DNA of 64,000 bases from Cobetia crustatorum (GTDB taxonomy: Bacteria; Pseudomonadota; Gammaproteobacteria; Pseudomonadales; Halomonadaceae), in assembly GCF_000591415.1 (NCBI RefSeq), contig NZ_JEMF01000019.1, forward strand, positions 105,525 to 169,524, in the 5' to 3' direction. The position numbers were made by a program, and so were the translations under genes. Below, in pieces: positions 1 through 9,193 of the stretch (position 1 is its first letter; each line of letters opens with the position of its first letter). A model generated the notes under the pieces. The model was not told where the DNA came from. It did no database searches and was given only the letters and a program-made list of their open reading frames with translations.

Positions 1-1
1 C

Positions 2-241
2 ATCGAAATCAGCTGCTTGCCGACAGCACTGCCGGAATACCTGGAGCTGGACGTGTCCGCACTTGAAGTCGGTCACACTCTGCACCTGTCCGACATCACT
101 CTGCCGGAAGGTTCCGAGTCCGTTGCACTGTCCCACGGTGCCGATCACGACTCCGCTGTGGTCAACGTCACTCGCCCGAACATCGCCGCTGCTGAAGAAG
201 ATGCAGCTGCCGGTGAAGGCGAAGAAGCTGCAGCAGAATAA
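2..241 (+). CDS. rplY: 50S ribosomal protein L25/Ctc, C-terminal part (5' end outside window)
   Basis: This is the C-terminal part of the CTC form of ribosomal protein L25, which binds 5S rRNA in the large subunit. The reading frame is open from base 2 and enters with residues [19 protein letters not shown], typical of the beta-barrel (TL5/CTC) domain that follows the 5S-binding domain in long L25 proteins. It ends in an Ala/Glu-rich acidic tail, common in CTC-type L25. The start and the 5S-binding domain lie upstream of the window. pth follows 30 bp downstream in the same direction, the usual rplY-pth arrangement. The family call is firm; total length cannot be judged. Confidence 0.93.
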   Translation: MEISCLPTALPEYLELDVSALEVGHTLHLSDITLPEGSESVALSHGADHDSAVVNVTRPNIAAAEEDAAAGEGEEAAAE

Positions 242-271
242 CGCAGCCTGATCAAGGAGCCAGATACCGCA

Positions 272-856
272 ATGTCACAGGTGAAAGCGATCATCGGCCT
301 CGGTAACCCGGGGAACGAATACGAAGACACCCGTCATAATGCCGGCGTCTGGCTCCTTGACGCCCTTGCGCGCCACGGTCACACCACGTTGCGTCCGGAA
401 CGCAAGTTCCATGGCCAATACGCGAAGATTGTTTTCGCGGGCCAGGATCTGCATTTGCTGTTCCCATCAACGTTCATGAATCGCAGCGGTCAGGCCGTGG
501 CCGCATTGTGCAACTTCTACAAGCTCGCTCCGGATGAACTGCTCGTCGCCCACGATGAGTTGGACATCGACCCCGGTACCGCTCGCTATAAGCAGGGTGG
601 TGGCCATGGGGGACACAACGGGCTGCGTGACATCATCAGTGCGCTGGGCAACGACAAGTCCTTCCATCGTGCCCGCATTGGTATCGGCCATCCCGGTAAT
701 GCCAACCTGGTGACCAATTTCGTCCTCGGCCGCCCCGGCAAGGCAGACCGTCAATCCATTGATGCTGCCATCGACGAAATTGTCATGACTCTCCCCGAAG
801 CCATCAGCAGCGAATGGGCACGCGCCATGAATCGCCTGCACTCTTTCAAGGGCTGA
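272..856 (+). CDS. pth: peptidyl-tRNA hydrolase
   Basis: Pth cleaves the ester bond of peptidyl-tRNAs that drop off the ribosome, recycling tRNA in the cytoplasm. The 194-residue protein is the usual size. It has the N-terminal family signature GLGNPGNEYEDTRHNAG, including the catalytic His, the FMNRSG motif near residue 70, and the HDELD and GGGHGGHNGLRD motifs near residues 93-118. An AAGGAG lies 12 bp before the ATG. It follows rplY closely and precedes ychF, the common gammaproteobacterial order. The last three codons and the stop form the first copy of a 16-bp tandem repeat that continues downstream. Confidence 0.97.
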   Translation: MSQVKAIIGLGNPGNEYEDTRHNAGVWLLDALARHGHTTLRPERKFHGQYAKIVFAGQDLHLLFPSTFMNRSGQAVAALCNFYKLAPDELLVAHDELDIDPGTARYKQGGGHGGHNGLRDIISALGNDKSFHRARIGIGHPGNANLVTNFVLGRPGKADRQSIDAAIDEIVMTLPEAISSEWARAMNRLHSFKG

Positions 857-924
857 CATCTTCAAGAGCTGAAGCCTTCAAGGACTGATGTCCTCAAGAC
901 CTGACGCCTTCAAGAACTGAATCG
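845..924 (+). repeat. five-copy 16-bp tandem repeat spanning the pth stop codon
   Basis: Five 16-bp units start at 845, 861, 877, 893 and 909. Each has the form (T/C)TCAAG, two variable bases, CTGA, then a variable tail. The first unit carries the last codons and TGA stop of pth, so each later copy repeats a Phe-Lys-x-stop-like motif. The copies differ mostly in the central and last bases, so the array is not a recent clean expansion. I know of no function. Confidence 0.85.
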
Positions 925-1215
925 CTCTGTACTATCCTCCTTTCGAATTCCGGTGATCCGCGCCTCTGCGTATCGCCTCGCTGCCGTGCGTGCCTTGCAC
1001 CGTGCGCTCAGCAGCAAACATCATCATTTATCGCGCAACATGCGCCCAATGGATGACCTCGGCGGCATCAGGCCTTACACTTCCCGCCTAGCTAACTCCG
1101 TGCCTGTCAGCTCATTTCCCCGCACGACCGATGTCCTCTCTGGACGATGGTCTGCTGGTCGAGATGACTGCCAGCGACACGCCCCATTCGATACGTCACA
1201 CTAGGATCTAGCGCC
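857..1215. other. gene-free spacer between pth and ychF
   Basis: This 359-bp spacer holds the rest of the 16-bp repeat array (to 924) and then about 290 bp without a convincing gene. An open frame at 953-1204 has no recognisable product, no good ribosome site and unremarkable composition. The ychF promoter must lie here, but I could not pick a -35/-10 pair with confidence. Confidence 0.6.
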
Positions 1216-2307
1216 ATGGGTTTCAATTGCGGCATCGTCGGCCTCCCGAACGTCGGCAAGTCCACTCTCTTCAATGCACTGACCAAGTCTGGCATTGATG
1301 CCGAGAACTTCCCCTTCTGCACCATCGAGCCGAATACCGGTATCGTACCGATGCCTGACCCGCGCCTGGGTGCACTGGCCGCGATCGTCAAGCCCGAGAA
1401 GATACTGCCGACCACCATGGAATTCGTGGATATCGCAGGTCTTGTCGCTGGCGCCTCAAAAGGTGAAGGCTTGGGCAACAAGTTCCTCGCCAACATTCGC
1501 GAAACTGATGCCATCGCGCACGTGGTCCGCTGCTTTGAAGACGACAACGTCATCCATGTTGCCAATCATGTCGACCCGACTGCCGATATCGAGACCATCA
1601 ATATCGAACTGGCATTGGCCGATCTCGATAGCGTCGAGCGCAGCATCCAGCGTCTGGCACGTATCGCCAAGGGCGGCGACAAGGAAGCCATCACCACCAA
1701 GGCCGTACTGGAGCGTATCCAGCCGCACTTGGCCGAAGGACAGCCGTTGCGCAGCTTCGGACTGACCGATGATGACCTCAAGGCGCTCAGAGGCTTCGGC
1801 TTCCTGACCCTCAAGCCGACCATGTATATCGCCAACGTCAGCGAAGAAGGCTTCGAGAACAACCCCTATCTCGATATCGTGCGCGAGATTGCGGCGGCGG
1901 AAGGCGCCATCGTAGTGCCAGTGTGCAACAAGATTGAAGCCGAGATCGCTGAGCTTGATGAAGAAGAGCGCGAGATGTTCCTCAATGAGCTGGGCATGGA
2001 AGAGCCAGGCCTGGATCGCGTGATCCGCGCCGGTTACGAGTTGCTGGGTCTGCAGACCTACTTCACCGCAGGTGTGAAGGAAGTCCGTGCCTGGACCATC
2101 AAGATTGGCGCGACTGCGCCGGAAGGTGCCGGCGTTATCCACACCGACTTCCAGAAAGGCTTCATCCGTGCCGAAGTCGTGGCCTATGATGACTTCATCG
2201 CCTATACCGGCGAACAGGGCGCCAAGGATGCTGGCAAGTGGCGCCTGGAAGGCAAGGACTATATCCTCAAGGATGGTGATGTCGTGCACTTCCGTTTCAA
2301 TGTCTAA
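1216..2307 (+). CDS. ychF: redox-regulated ATPase YchF (Obg-family P-loop protein)
   Basis: YchF (OLA1 family) is a cytosolic Obg-related P-loop protein that prefers ATP to GTP and associates with ribosomes and stress responses. The 363-residue length is standard. The P-loop GLPNVGKST is at residues 9-17, followed by the family segment [11 protein letters not shown] and the switch II region [19 protein letters not shown], then a central helical insert and a C-terminal TGS-like domain ending HFRFNV. The ATG follows a 359-bp spacer downstream of pth. A perfect bidirectional terminator follows. Confidence 0.97.
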   Translation: MGFNCGIVGLPNVGKSTLFNALTKSGIDAENFPFCTIEPNTGIVPMPDPRLGALAAIVKPEKILPTTMEFVDIAGLVAGASKGEGLGNKFLANIRETDAIAHVVRCFEDDNVIHVANHVDPTADIETINIELALADLDSVERSIQRLARIAKGGDKEAITTKAVLERIQPHLAEGQPLRSFGLTDDDLKALRGFGFLTLKPTMYIANVSEEGFENNPYLDIVREIAAAEGAIVVPVCNKIEAEIAELDEEEREMFLNELGMEEPGLDRVIRAGYELLGLQTYFTAGVKEVRAWTIKIGATAPEGAGVIHTDFQKGFIRAEVVAYDDFIAYTGEQGAKDAGKWRLEGKDYILKDGDVVHFRFNV

Positions 2308-2330
2308 GCCTGAGCTTGAACCCAGCCCAG

Positions 2331-2354
2331 GACTTGGACTTGGACTTGGACTTA
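2331..2354. repeat. 6-bp tandem repeat, four units, after ychF
   Basis: Three GACTTG units and a final GACTTA run head to tail 24 bp after the ychF stop and before its terminator. It is short, and could vary in copy number by slippage. Confidence 0.8.
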
Positions 2355-2391
2355 CAGCCAGAGAATGCCGAGTGACCTCTGCCTGAGATAC

Positions 2392-2429
2392 AAAACGCCC
2401 CTGATCTCTTATGAGTCCAGGGGCGTTTT
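2392..2429. terminator. bidirectional intrinsic terminator, ychF / LysR gene
   Basis: AAAACGCCCCTG pairs with CAGGGGCGTTTT around a loop of about 14 bases. The A and T runs on both flanks suit termination from either side. It lies between convergent ychF (+) and the LysR gene (-). Confidence 0.9.
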
Positions 2430-2475
2430 ACGTTTTCATGATGCCATGAACTCCAGATGCCTCAAACTTCAGACC

Positions 2476-3414
2476 TCAGGCTTTAGCTGCGGGCGTCAAC
2501 CACTGTGCCGCCTGACGCGCCAGACTATCCGCGAGAGACTGGGCCAGACGCGAGCGCCCTTCCTTGCGTCGCCAGACGGCTCTGAGGACCAACTCACCTG
2601 CCGCAGGCAAGGGCCGTGCCATCAGCCCCTGAGTCGTGCAAGCGATATACGCCGTCAGTGCATCCACCACCGCAAGACCTTCCCCTGACTGCACCAACGC
2701 CGCTGCCAACGGATAGGTCTGTACACGCGTGATGATATGCGGCGGGTGATCATACATACGCGGCTCATGCTGCTCAGCACTTGCCAACAGGCTATCAAGA
2801 CGCCGCGCCAGTGGATCATGTGCGCCCAATGCCACCAGTTGCACTCCCGCCAATGTCGAAACCGGCAAGGGAACATTGTGGCTCTCCTGCGCCCAATAGC
2901 CTTCAGGTGCCAGCACCATCAATGGCAGGCTGAACAGCGCGCGTGTCGCCAGAGCCGGATGCGTTGGCGCACTGAGCGTGAACCCAAGCTCTGCCTCATG
3001 CAGCAACAAGGCATCAACAATCTCTCGCGTATGCTGAGTCGCCAACTCACACCTTACCTGCGCATGACGCCGCCGCCATTGCCCCAACGCCTGGGGTAAC
3101 AACTGTTGAGCAATCGCTGGCGTTGCGATGACCTTGAGCGCCTGCTCTTCACCACTCCGCAAGCCTGCAGCCAGCCGCTTCACCTCATCCAGTTGCCCCA
3201 GCATCCCCTGACTGGCCTCCTCCAACTGACGAGCTTCCTCAGTGGGATAAAGTTGCCCTGCACTGCGTGTAAACAACACGATGCCCCAGTGACGCTCGAC
3301 CTGCTGCAAGGCCTTGCTCGCTGCTGGCTGAGAGATGTGCAGTAGCCGCGCGGCGCCGGTGACACTGCCCGCCTGCAATACGGCATGAAAGATTTCGAGA
3401 TCTCTGAGCCGCAT
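2476..3414 (-). CDS. LysR-family transcriptional regulator
   Basis: A 312-residue LysR-type regulator. Residues 1-60 form the winged helix-turn-helix (MRLRDLEIFHAVLQAGSVTG, then ARLLHISQPAASKALQQVE), followed by a linker helix and a periplasmic-binding-protein-like effector domain. It is divergent from the dadA-type gene. The 196-bp spacer holds a perfect ATAACC-TCA-GGTTAT inverted repeat of T-N11-A form, so it probably controls dadA and itself, perhaps with an amino acid as co-inducer; this is inferred from position. The effector cannot be read from sequence. Confidence 0.92.
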   Translation of the reverse strand: MRLRDLEIFHAVLQAGSVTGAARLLHISQPAASKALQQVERHWGIVLFTRSAGQLYPTEEARQLEEASQGMLGQLDEVKRLAAGLRSGEEQALKVIATPAIAQQLLPQALGQWRRRHAQVRCELATQHTREIVDALLLHEAELGFTLSAPTHPALATRALFSLPLMVLAPEGYWAQESHNVPLPVSTLAGVQLVALGAHDPLARRLDSLLASAEQHEPRMYDHPPHIITRVQTYPLAAALVQSGEGLAVVDALTAYIACTTQGLMARPLPAAGELVLRAVWRRKEGRSRLAQSLADSLARQAAQWLTPAAKA

Positions 3415-3519
3415 ATCTTCCTCCTGTCACGCGTCGATCGCGGCGTTAAATATCCTGTGAACAAACAGCATACGCGAGTCATATCTGCGAGAGACATTCC
3501 CCATCACAGCTTTACGGCA

Positions 3520-3534
3520 ATAACCTCAGGTTAT
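3520..3534. promoter_or_regulatory. candidate LysR-type operator (T-N11-A palindrome)
   Basis: ATAACCTCAGGTTAT is a perfect 6+3+6 inverted repeat that contains the T-N11-A core of LysR-type sites. It lies in the divergent LysR/dadA spacer, 76 bp before the dadA ATG. Binding is inferred. Confidence 0.6.
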
Positions 3535-3610
3535 GGCATATCGACAGGTTTTCATTCGCTCAACTTACGCGCGGCAGTCATGCTGCATGACTTTCCTTCA
3601 GGAGTCTGCC

Positions 3611-4924
3611 ATGCAGCGTCATGTCACCATTATCGGCGGTGGCGTGATCGGCCTCACCAGCGCCCATTCACTCGTGCGCGCCGGCCATCACGTCACGCTC
3701 ATCGATGCTCATGCCGAGGTTGCCAGCGAAACCAGCCATGCCAACGGCGGCCAACTCAGCTATCGCTACGTGGCGCCACTGGCGGATAGTGGTGTGCCCT
3801 TACAGGCCATCAAGTGGCTACTGGCTGGCAGTGAGGCACCTCTCAGGTTTCGCCCACAGCTCGATCTTGCTCAGTGGCGCTGGGCCTTGCAATTTCTGGC
3901 AGCCTGCCATCGCCGTCAACACCACCAAAGCGCCTCGCAGCTGCTATCACTCGCACAGCATAGCCAGCAGATACTGGCAGAGTGGCGTGAACAAGACGGG
4001 CTATCAGGTTTCGCTTGGCAACAAACCGGCAAGCTGGTCGTTCATCGCGATCAACAGGCGCTCAACAAAGCGATTGGTGCGCGGATTGCGCCCGATGACC
4101 AACAGCCCCTTGATGCTCGCCAATGTATCGCACTGGAACCCGCATTGATCTCGCAACAGGCGTCCCTGGCAGGCGGCATCTTCAGCGCCTCGGATGAAAC
4201 GGCAGACTGTCACGCCTTTTGTCAGGCACTCGAGCGTCAACTCATCAATTCAGGTCGCTACACGCGCTTCGCAAGCACCCATGTGGCCCCGCTCTCGAAA
4301 GAGAACGGGCGCATTCAATATCTTGACCTCATCCATATCGATGGCAGCCGTGAACGCTGGAAGGTGGATGAAGTCGTATTGGCGGCAGGCAATCATAGTG
4401 CAGCGATGGTTCGTGCACTGGGCATCCGGTTGCCTATCCAGCCACTAAAGGGATATAGCCTCACCCTACCGCTTTCAGAAGGCGCGATTGCACCACGTAT
4501 CAGCGTGACTGACGCTGCGCGCAAGGTGGTTTATGCAAACCTTGGGTCCGCCGATAGTCACCAGCTACGTATCGCGGCGATGGTGGATATTGGTAGCCAC
4601 GAGCGTGATATCTCTCATCCTGCAATCGACGAGGGGCGTATCGCCGCACTGCGTCGCATTGCCAGCACGAGCTTCCCTGAAGCAGGCAATTTCGCCGATG
4701 CGACACCGTGGGCAGGTTTGCGCCCTAGCACTCCCAAGGGTCCGCCGCTCATCGGACACGCTCGTCACGGTAGAAAAAAGCACGATGCGCCAGATAATCT
4801 ATGGCTGAACACCGGCCATGGCAGCCTTGGCTTTACGCTAGCCTGCGGCAGTGCTGACCTCATTACGCGCGCTATCTCAGGCGATGACCTACCCTCGAAT
4901 CTCAAGGTGAATTTCCACAACTAG
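3611..4924 (+). CDS. dadA: D-amino acid dehydrogenase (DadA-type FAD oxidoreductase)
   Basis: This FAD enzyme of the DAO family would oxidatively deaminate D-amino acids to 2-oxo acids and pass electrons to the respiratory chain. The 437-residue protein starts with the FAD-binding fold VTIIGGGVIGLTSAHSL and has DadA-typical segments: GVPLQAIKWLL near residue 57, the SDETADCHAF stretch, PLKGYSLTLPL, WAGLRPSTPKGPPLIG and, near the C-terminus, LWLNTGHGSLGFTLACGSAD. The ATG at 3611 has CAGGAG nearby; an in-frame upstream extension looks non-coding. Length matches E. coli DadA (432). No alanine racemase gene (dadX) is adjacent. Substrate preference is inferred. Confidence 0.88.
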   Translation: MQRHVTIIGGGVIGLTSAHSLVRAGHHVTLIDAHAEVASETSHANGGQLSYRYVAPLADSGVPLQAIKWLLAGSEAPLRFRPQLDLAQWRWALQFLAACHRRQHHQSASQLLSLAQHSQQILAEWREQDGLSGFAWQQTGKLVVHRDQQALNKAIGARIAPDDQQPLDARQCIALEPALISQQASLAGGIFSASDETADCHAFCQALERQLINSGRYTRFASTHVAPLSKENGRIQYLDLIHIDGSRERWKVDEVVLAAGNHSAAMVRALGIRLPIQPLKGYSLTLPLSEGAIAPRISVTDAARKVVYANLGSADSHQLRIAAMVDIGSHERDISHPAIDEGRIAALRRIASTSFPEAGNFADATPWAGLRPSTPKGPPLIGHARHGRKKHDAPDNLWLNTGHGSLGFTLACGSADLITRAISGDDLPSNLKVNFHN

Positions 4925-4947
4925 CAGCATGAATACCCATGGGTTTC

Positions 4948-4976
4948 TTGACAGCCTCATAGCCAATCCGTATTAT
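4948..4976 (+). promoter_or_regulatory. sigma70-type promoter of tRNA-Met
   Basis: A perfect TTGACA at 4948-4953 is followed by a 17-bp spacer and TATTAT at 4971-4976, then a C-rich discriminator as expected for stable RNA genes. The mature tRNA begins at 4992. Confidence 0.88.
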
Positions 4977-4991
4977 TCGCCCCCGTTGGAC

Positions 4992-5068
4992 GGCTACATA
5001 GCTCAGCTGGTTAGAGCACATCACTCATAATGATGGGGTCCCCTGTTCGAATCAGGGTGTAGCCACCA
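4992..5068 (+). tRNA. tRNA-Met (CAT), elongator type
   Basis: A 77-nt cloverleaf with an encoded CCA end. The acceptor stem GGCTACA pairs with TGTAGCC, the anticodon loop is CTCATAA, and the T loop is TTCGAAT. It closely matches the E. coli elongator tRNA-Met rather than initiator tRNA. A second copy with the same stems is at 9997-10073 on the other strand. Confidence 0.97.
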
Positions 5069-5080
5069 AACAAGATTACG

Positions 5081-5113
5081 AAAGGCCCTGACTGTATCAG
5101 TCAGGGCCTTTTT
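5081..5113 (+). terminator. intrinsic terminator after tRNA-Met
   Basis: AAAGGCCCTGACTG pairs with the following CAGTCAGGGCCTTT and is followed by a T run, 13 bp after the tRNA end. Confidence 0.9.
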
Positions 5114-5162
5114 CGTTACCAGCGCTGGAGAGACACTTACAACGCTGCATGCGAGACAACTG

Positions 5163-5191
5163 AAAAAGGCAGCCCTCAGGGCTGCCTTTTT
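5163..5191 (-). terminator. intrinsic terminator after apeB
   Basis: A perfect hairpin, AAAAAGGCAGCCCT pairing with AGGGCTGCCTTTTT, with T runs on both strands. It lies downstream of the minus-strand apeB stop and back to back with the tRNA-Met terminator. Confidence 0.88.
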
Positions 5192-5234
5192 GCATCTTGC
5201 ACACACGGCTCACTGCATCACGGGCATGCGCTGA

Positions 5235-6562
5235 TCATTCCAGCACCTCGCGATTGCAGAACGCCACCAACACTTTGATCAGCAAGGCAACATCGTGACT
5301 GCCTGCCGTTTCGCGAATCGAGTGCATCCCCCACTGTGGCAAACCTATATCCAATGTCGGCACACCAACTTCACTGGCGGTAATCGGCCCGATCGTGCTG
5401 CCACATCCCATGTCGGCACGACTGACAAAGGTCTGTACCGGCACATTCTGCTCCCGACACAGCTCACGGAACAGGCTTGCCGTGACACTGTTGGTGGCAT
5501 AGCGCTGATTGGCATTGACCTTGATCACTGGTCCCGCATTCAGCTTCGGACCGTGGCCGGCATCATGCTTATCCGCGAAATTGGGGTGGACAGCATGTGC
5601 ATTGTCACAGGAAATCATCAATGAACGTTGCACAAGGCACTGATAGCCCTCCTCGTTGTCCAAACCCACGTAGTGATTGATGCGTTTGAGCACATCGGCC
5701 AGGAAAGGCCCCTGCGCGCCACAGGCACTGGCGCTACCTACTTCTTCGTGATCGGTCGCGACGAACAAGGCTCCCTGCTCTCCATCAGCCTCGAGCAATG
5801 CCTCAAGACCAACGAAGCATGACAGCAGGTTATCGAGTCGTGCACTGGTAATCAGTTCACCACGCAAGCCAGACTGCGCTGCCAGCTGCACGTCATGTAG
5901 CCCTAGTTCGAAATCAATGATGTCAGCGACACGAACGCCGTGCTGTTCTTCGAGAAGGTCGATCAACAGCGCATGGAAGACCTCTACTGGTGTGTCGCCG
6001 CTTTCTGGCAGCTGCATGACCACTGGCGACATCTGCGTCTGAGCTTGATGGCACGCCCGCTATTGACGTCACGATCAAGATGAATGGCAAGACTCGGCAC
6101 GCAGGCAACAGGGCGTGCCACTGTCAATAGCAGGCTTTCGCGCCGGCCATCCTGATGACGTACCTGTACTCGGCCTGCCAAGCCAAGATCACGATCAAAC
6201 CAGGTACTTAGCAGCACACCACCATAAGTTTCGACACCCAGGGTCAACCAACCCTGACTGGCCTGGGCCGGACTGGGCTTTAGTCGCAGGCAAGGGGAAT
6301 CAGTGTGCGCCCCTATCATCCGCAATGAGGTTAGCGCCGTATGACTATCAGGAAGCCGGAAGGCAATCAGTGAAGAGTCATTACGCGTGACGTAAGCACG
6401 CTCGCCCGGCACCAGTTGCCAGTTCGAGGTTTCGTCGAGTCGTCGATAGCCTTCTCGCTCAAGACGCTGCGCCATGGTAGCGGTAGCATGCCAAGGAGTC
6501 GGCGAGACAGAAAGGAAGTCGAGTAACGCTGGAACACGGGAATCTGCAATCGCATGAGTCAT
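5235..6562 (-). CDS. apeB: M18 family aminopeptidase (frameshifted as sequenced)
   Basis: This is a cytosolic dinuclear zinc aminopeptidase of family M18 (ApeB/aspartyl aminopeptidase-like). Family features include SVSPTPWHA near the N-terminus, GAHTDSPCLRLKP with a metal-binding His-Thr-Asp, AIHLDRDVNSGRA, and in the second part ATDHEEVGS, SCDNAHAVHPNF and a C-terminal GMHSIRETAG with a metal-binding His. Reading shifts near 6044: the frame from the start ends after AIK, and the rest resumes as NAQTQMSPVVMQLPESG one frame away. Adding one base gives 442 residues, the family length. The ATG at 6562 was chosen because the protein then begins as the family does (MTHAIADSRVPALLDFLSVS). I read the shift as a sequencing error; a recent mutation is possible. 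Confidence 0.9.
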
Positions 6563-6858
6563 GATGGCGTCAAGTCCTCGAAGATGAATGCAAGGCACTG
6601 TATAAGAAGAGACATTCTAGAAAAAAGCCTGAGACCATTCATCTCGTGAAGTGATGGCCGGCAAACAGGTGCTACTCAGGCTGTCGACCGAAGCGCTGTG
6701 GCTACGATCCCCCTGCGCTGACGCAACAGCCGCAAGACCCGCGTATCAACGGCAGGCAACTGTGCCTGACGCGGGAGACTGCTACAATGCCCGCTCGACC
6801 GCCCTGCGGGGAGGTCGTTCAGGGAGCTGAGTGTACATGAATCGGGAGTGCTTCATTG

Positions 6859-8952
6859 ATGAGCCTGTTCGTAAACGTCCGGCGCACGGCATTTATTGCC
6901 CTGTGTCTTGCCTTGGCCGGCCCTGCCAGTGCCACGGTCACACCTACTGACGCCGATGCACAGGCTGCTCGCGAAGTTTCCGAGTCATTGCGCTATGGGC
7001 ATTACGAAGATGTGACCTTGGATGATCACTGGGCCAGCCAGGTTTTCGCCCAGTACCTGAAGACCCTTGACCCGCAAAAAGCCTATCTGCTCGATACGGA
7101 CATCAGTGAGTTCAGCGATCTGCGTCATGATTTTGACGACGCCATGGTCGATGGCGACCTCGAGCGCGTCTACGCACTCTATGACCGCTACCAACAACGA
7201 CTCACCTCACGCCTGGAATGGCTGGTGAAGACGCTGGATGCTCACCCAACCTTTGATTTCGAGAAAGACGACCGCCTAGCGCTGGACCGCAAGGACAGCC
7301 CATGGGCCGATAGCGAGAAAGACCTCGACGAACTGTGGCGCAAGCGCCTCAAGAACGCCTGGCTTTCCATGTCACTGTCCGACAAGAGTGATGAGGACAT
7401 CGGCAAGACGCTGAGCGAGCGTTACAGCAACCAGCTCAATCGCATCGAGCAGACCAACGATGAAGACATCCTGACACTGATCATGCATGCCGTGACCGGC
7501 AGCATCGATCCGCACAGCGAGTACTTCTCGCCGCGCCAGGGTGAGTCCTTCGATATCCAGATGAAACTGTCACTCGACGGCATTGGCGCACTGCTGCAGT
7601 CGGAAGGCGAGTACGTCAAGGTCTCGAGCCTGGTCCCGGGCGGCCCCGCCGAAAAGGACGGTGAACTCAAACCTGCGGATCGCATCGTTGCCGTTGGCCA
7701 GGAAGATGACGAATGGACCAACGTCGTGGGCATGCGCCTTGATGACGTGGTCGATCTGATTCGCGGCCCCAAGGGCTCCATCGTGCGCCTTGAGGTCATC
7801 CCGGCTCAGTCACTGGATGTCACCAAGACGCGTGAAGTGGACATCACTCGTGACACCGTCAAGCTTGAAGATCAGGCAGCCAACGCCAAGGTCATCGACG
7901 TCAAACGCGAAGATGGCATGCACAAGATCGGCGTGATTCACGTACCCGCCTTCTATGTCGACTTCGATGCCTGGCAGGCCGGTGAAGACGACTACCGCAG
8001 CACTACGCGCGATGTCGCGCGCCTGATCGACGAACTCAAGGCCAAGAAGGTCGAAGGTATCGTACTGGACCTGCGCAACAATGGCGGCGGTGCACTGCAG
8101 GAAGCCAACTCGATGATCGGCCTGTTCATCGATCGCGGCCCCACCGTGCAGGTACGTGACGCACGCGGACGCATCAGCCTGTATGGCGATACCGAAGCTG
8201 GCACGCACTACGATGGCCCGCTGACCGTACTGGTCAATCGTCTTTCCGCTTCAGCATCCGAGATCTTTGCCGGTGCGATCCAGGACTACGGACGCGGTCT
8301 GATCATTGGCAGCCAGACTTTCGGCAAGGGGACCGTACAGACCATCTCGTCGCTGACACAGGGTGAGATCAAGCTGACACGCGCCAAGTTCTACCGTATT
8401 TCCGGTGACTCCACTCAGAACAAGGGCGTCAAGCCGGATATCGACTTCCCAAGTGTCATTGACCCGAAGGAAATCGGTGAATCCAGCCTCGACTACGCCT
8501 TACCCTGGGACCAGGTGCGTCCAGTGAAATATCGCCGCCACGGAGACCCCGCGCGCTATCTGGCAGCACTTCGTGCCCGCCACGAAAGCCGCGCCGAGCG
8601 AGAGCCTAACTTTTCCTACCTGCAAAGCGAGGTATCCCTGTCCAGAACGCTGCGCGCCCAGCAAACGAGCATCAGCCTCAACCGCGAGCAGCGCAAGCGC
8701 GAAATGGATGCACAGGAAGCCGAACAGCTGGCACTGGAGAACAAGCGCCGCCGCGCCTTGGGCCTCAAGGAACTGGCAAGTTTTGCAGAACTGGATGCTA
8801 GCAGCGATCACGTATCAGCCAGCGGCAGTGAGCCCGAAGTGATCGATACCGCCAGCGATGACAAGGAAGCCAAGGACCCCATCGATCAGGCACAGTTGCA
8901 GGAAAGCGCAGAGATCCTGCTCGACTATGCCCACCTGAACGGCGACAAGTAG
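6859..8952 (+). CDS. prc: carboxy-terminal processing (tail-specific) protease
   Basis: Prc is a periplasmic PDZ-domain serine protease of family S41 that trims the C-termini of envelope proteins and degrades some tagged proteins. The 697-residue protein has an N-terminal signal peptide (about residues 1-25, cleavage after ASA), a long helical N-domain, a PDZ domain near residues 240-320 and the S41 catalytic region, where VNRLSASASEIFAG carries the nucleophile Ser and GSQTFGKGTVQ the general-base Lys. A C-terminal coiled, charged region follows. An alternative TTG one codon upstream is possible; GGGAG lies just ahead. A -10-like TACAAT is at 6783. A strong terminator follows. Confidence 0.96.
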   Translation: MSLFVNVRRTAFIALCLALAGPASATVTPTDADAQAAREVSESLRYGHYEDVTLDDHWASQVFAQYLKTLDPQKAYLLDTDISEFSDLRHDFDDAMVDGDLERVYALYDRYQQRLTSRLEWLVKTLDAHPTFDFEKDDRLALDRKDSPWADSEKDLDELWRKRLKNAWLSMSLSDKSDEDIGKTLSERYSNQLNRIEQTNDEDILTLIMHAVTGSIDPHSEYFSPRQGESFDIQMKLSLDGIGALLQSEGEYVKVSSLVPGGPAEKDGELKPADRIVAVGQEDDEWTNVVGMRLDDVVDLIRGPKGSIVRLEVIPAQSLDVTKTREVDITRDTVKLEDQAANAKVIDVKREDGMHKIGVIHVPAFYVDFDAWQAGEDDYRSTTRDVARLIDELKAKKVEGIVLDLRNNGGGALQEANSMIGLFIDRGPTVQVRDARGRISLYGDTEAGTHYDGPLTVLVNRLSASASEIFAGAIQDYGRGLIIGSQTFGKGTVQTISSLTQGEIKLTRAKFYRISGDSTQNKGVKPDIDFPSVIDPKEIGESSLDYALPWDQVRPVKYRRHGDPARYLAALRARHESRAEREPNFSYLQSEVSLSRTLRAQQTSISLNREQRKREMDAQEAEQLALENKRRRALGLKELASFAELDASSDHVSASGSEPEVIDTASDDKEAKDPIDQAQLQESAEILLDYAHLNGDK

Positions 8953-8980
8953 TACACCACGAGGTTGCGTCTCGAAGATC

Positions 8981-9014
8981 AAGACCCCTGCGTCCATGAG
9001 CGCAGGGGTCTTTT
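8981..9014 (+). terminator. intrinsic terminator after prc
   Basis: AAGACCCCTGCG pairs with CGCAGGGGTCTT around an 8-base loop, followed by TT and a short T-rich stretch, 28 bp after the prc stop. Confidence 0.9.
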
Positions 9015-9193
9015 CGTTAATTAATCAATTGATAGACAGAGATAAAATAGGGATAGGCGATCGAGGGCCATGCCGGCAAGGGCAGAGACACTCACGACAA
9101 AGCGCCGCAAGCGAGATGCCAGCAACGATAGAGATAAGAGGCAGATAGATGTCGAACGATCGGGAATTCAAACGCACAGAGACTTCAAGCAAG

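Noticed and set aside
1456..2289. 277-codon minus-strand frame opposite ychF
   Set aside because: Antisense shadow; ychF is conserved over its whole length.
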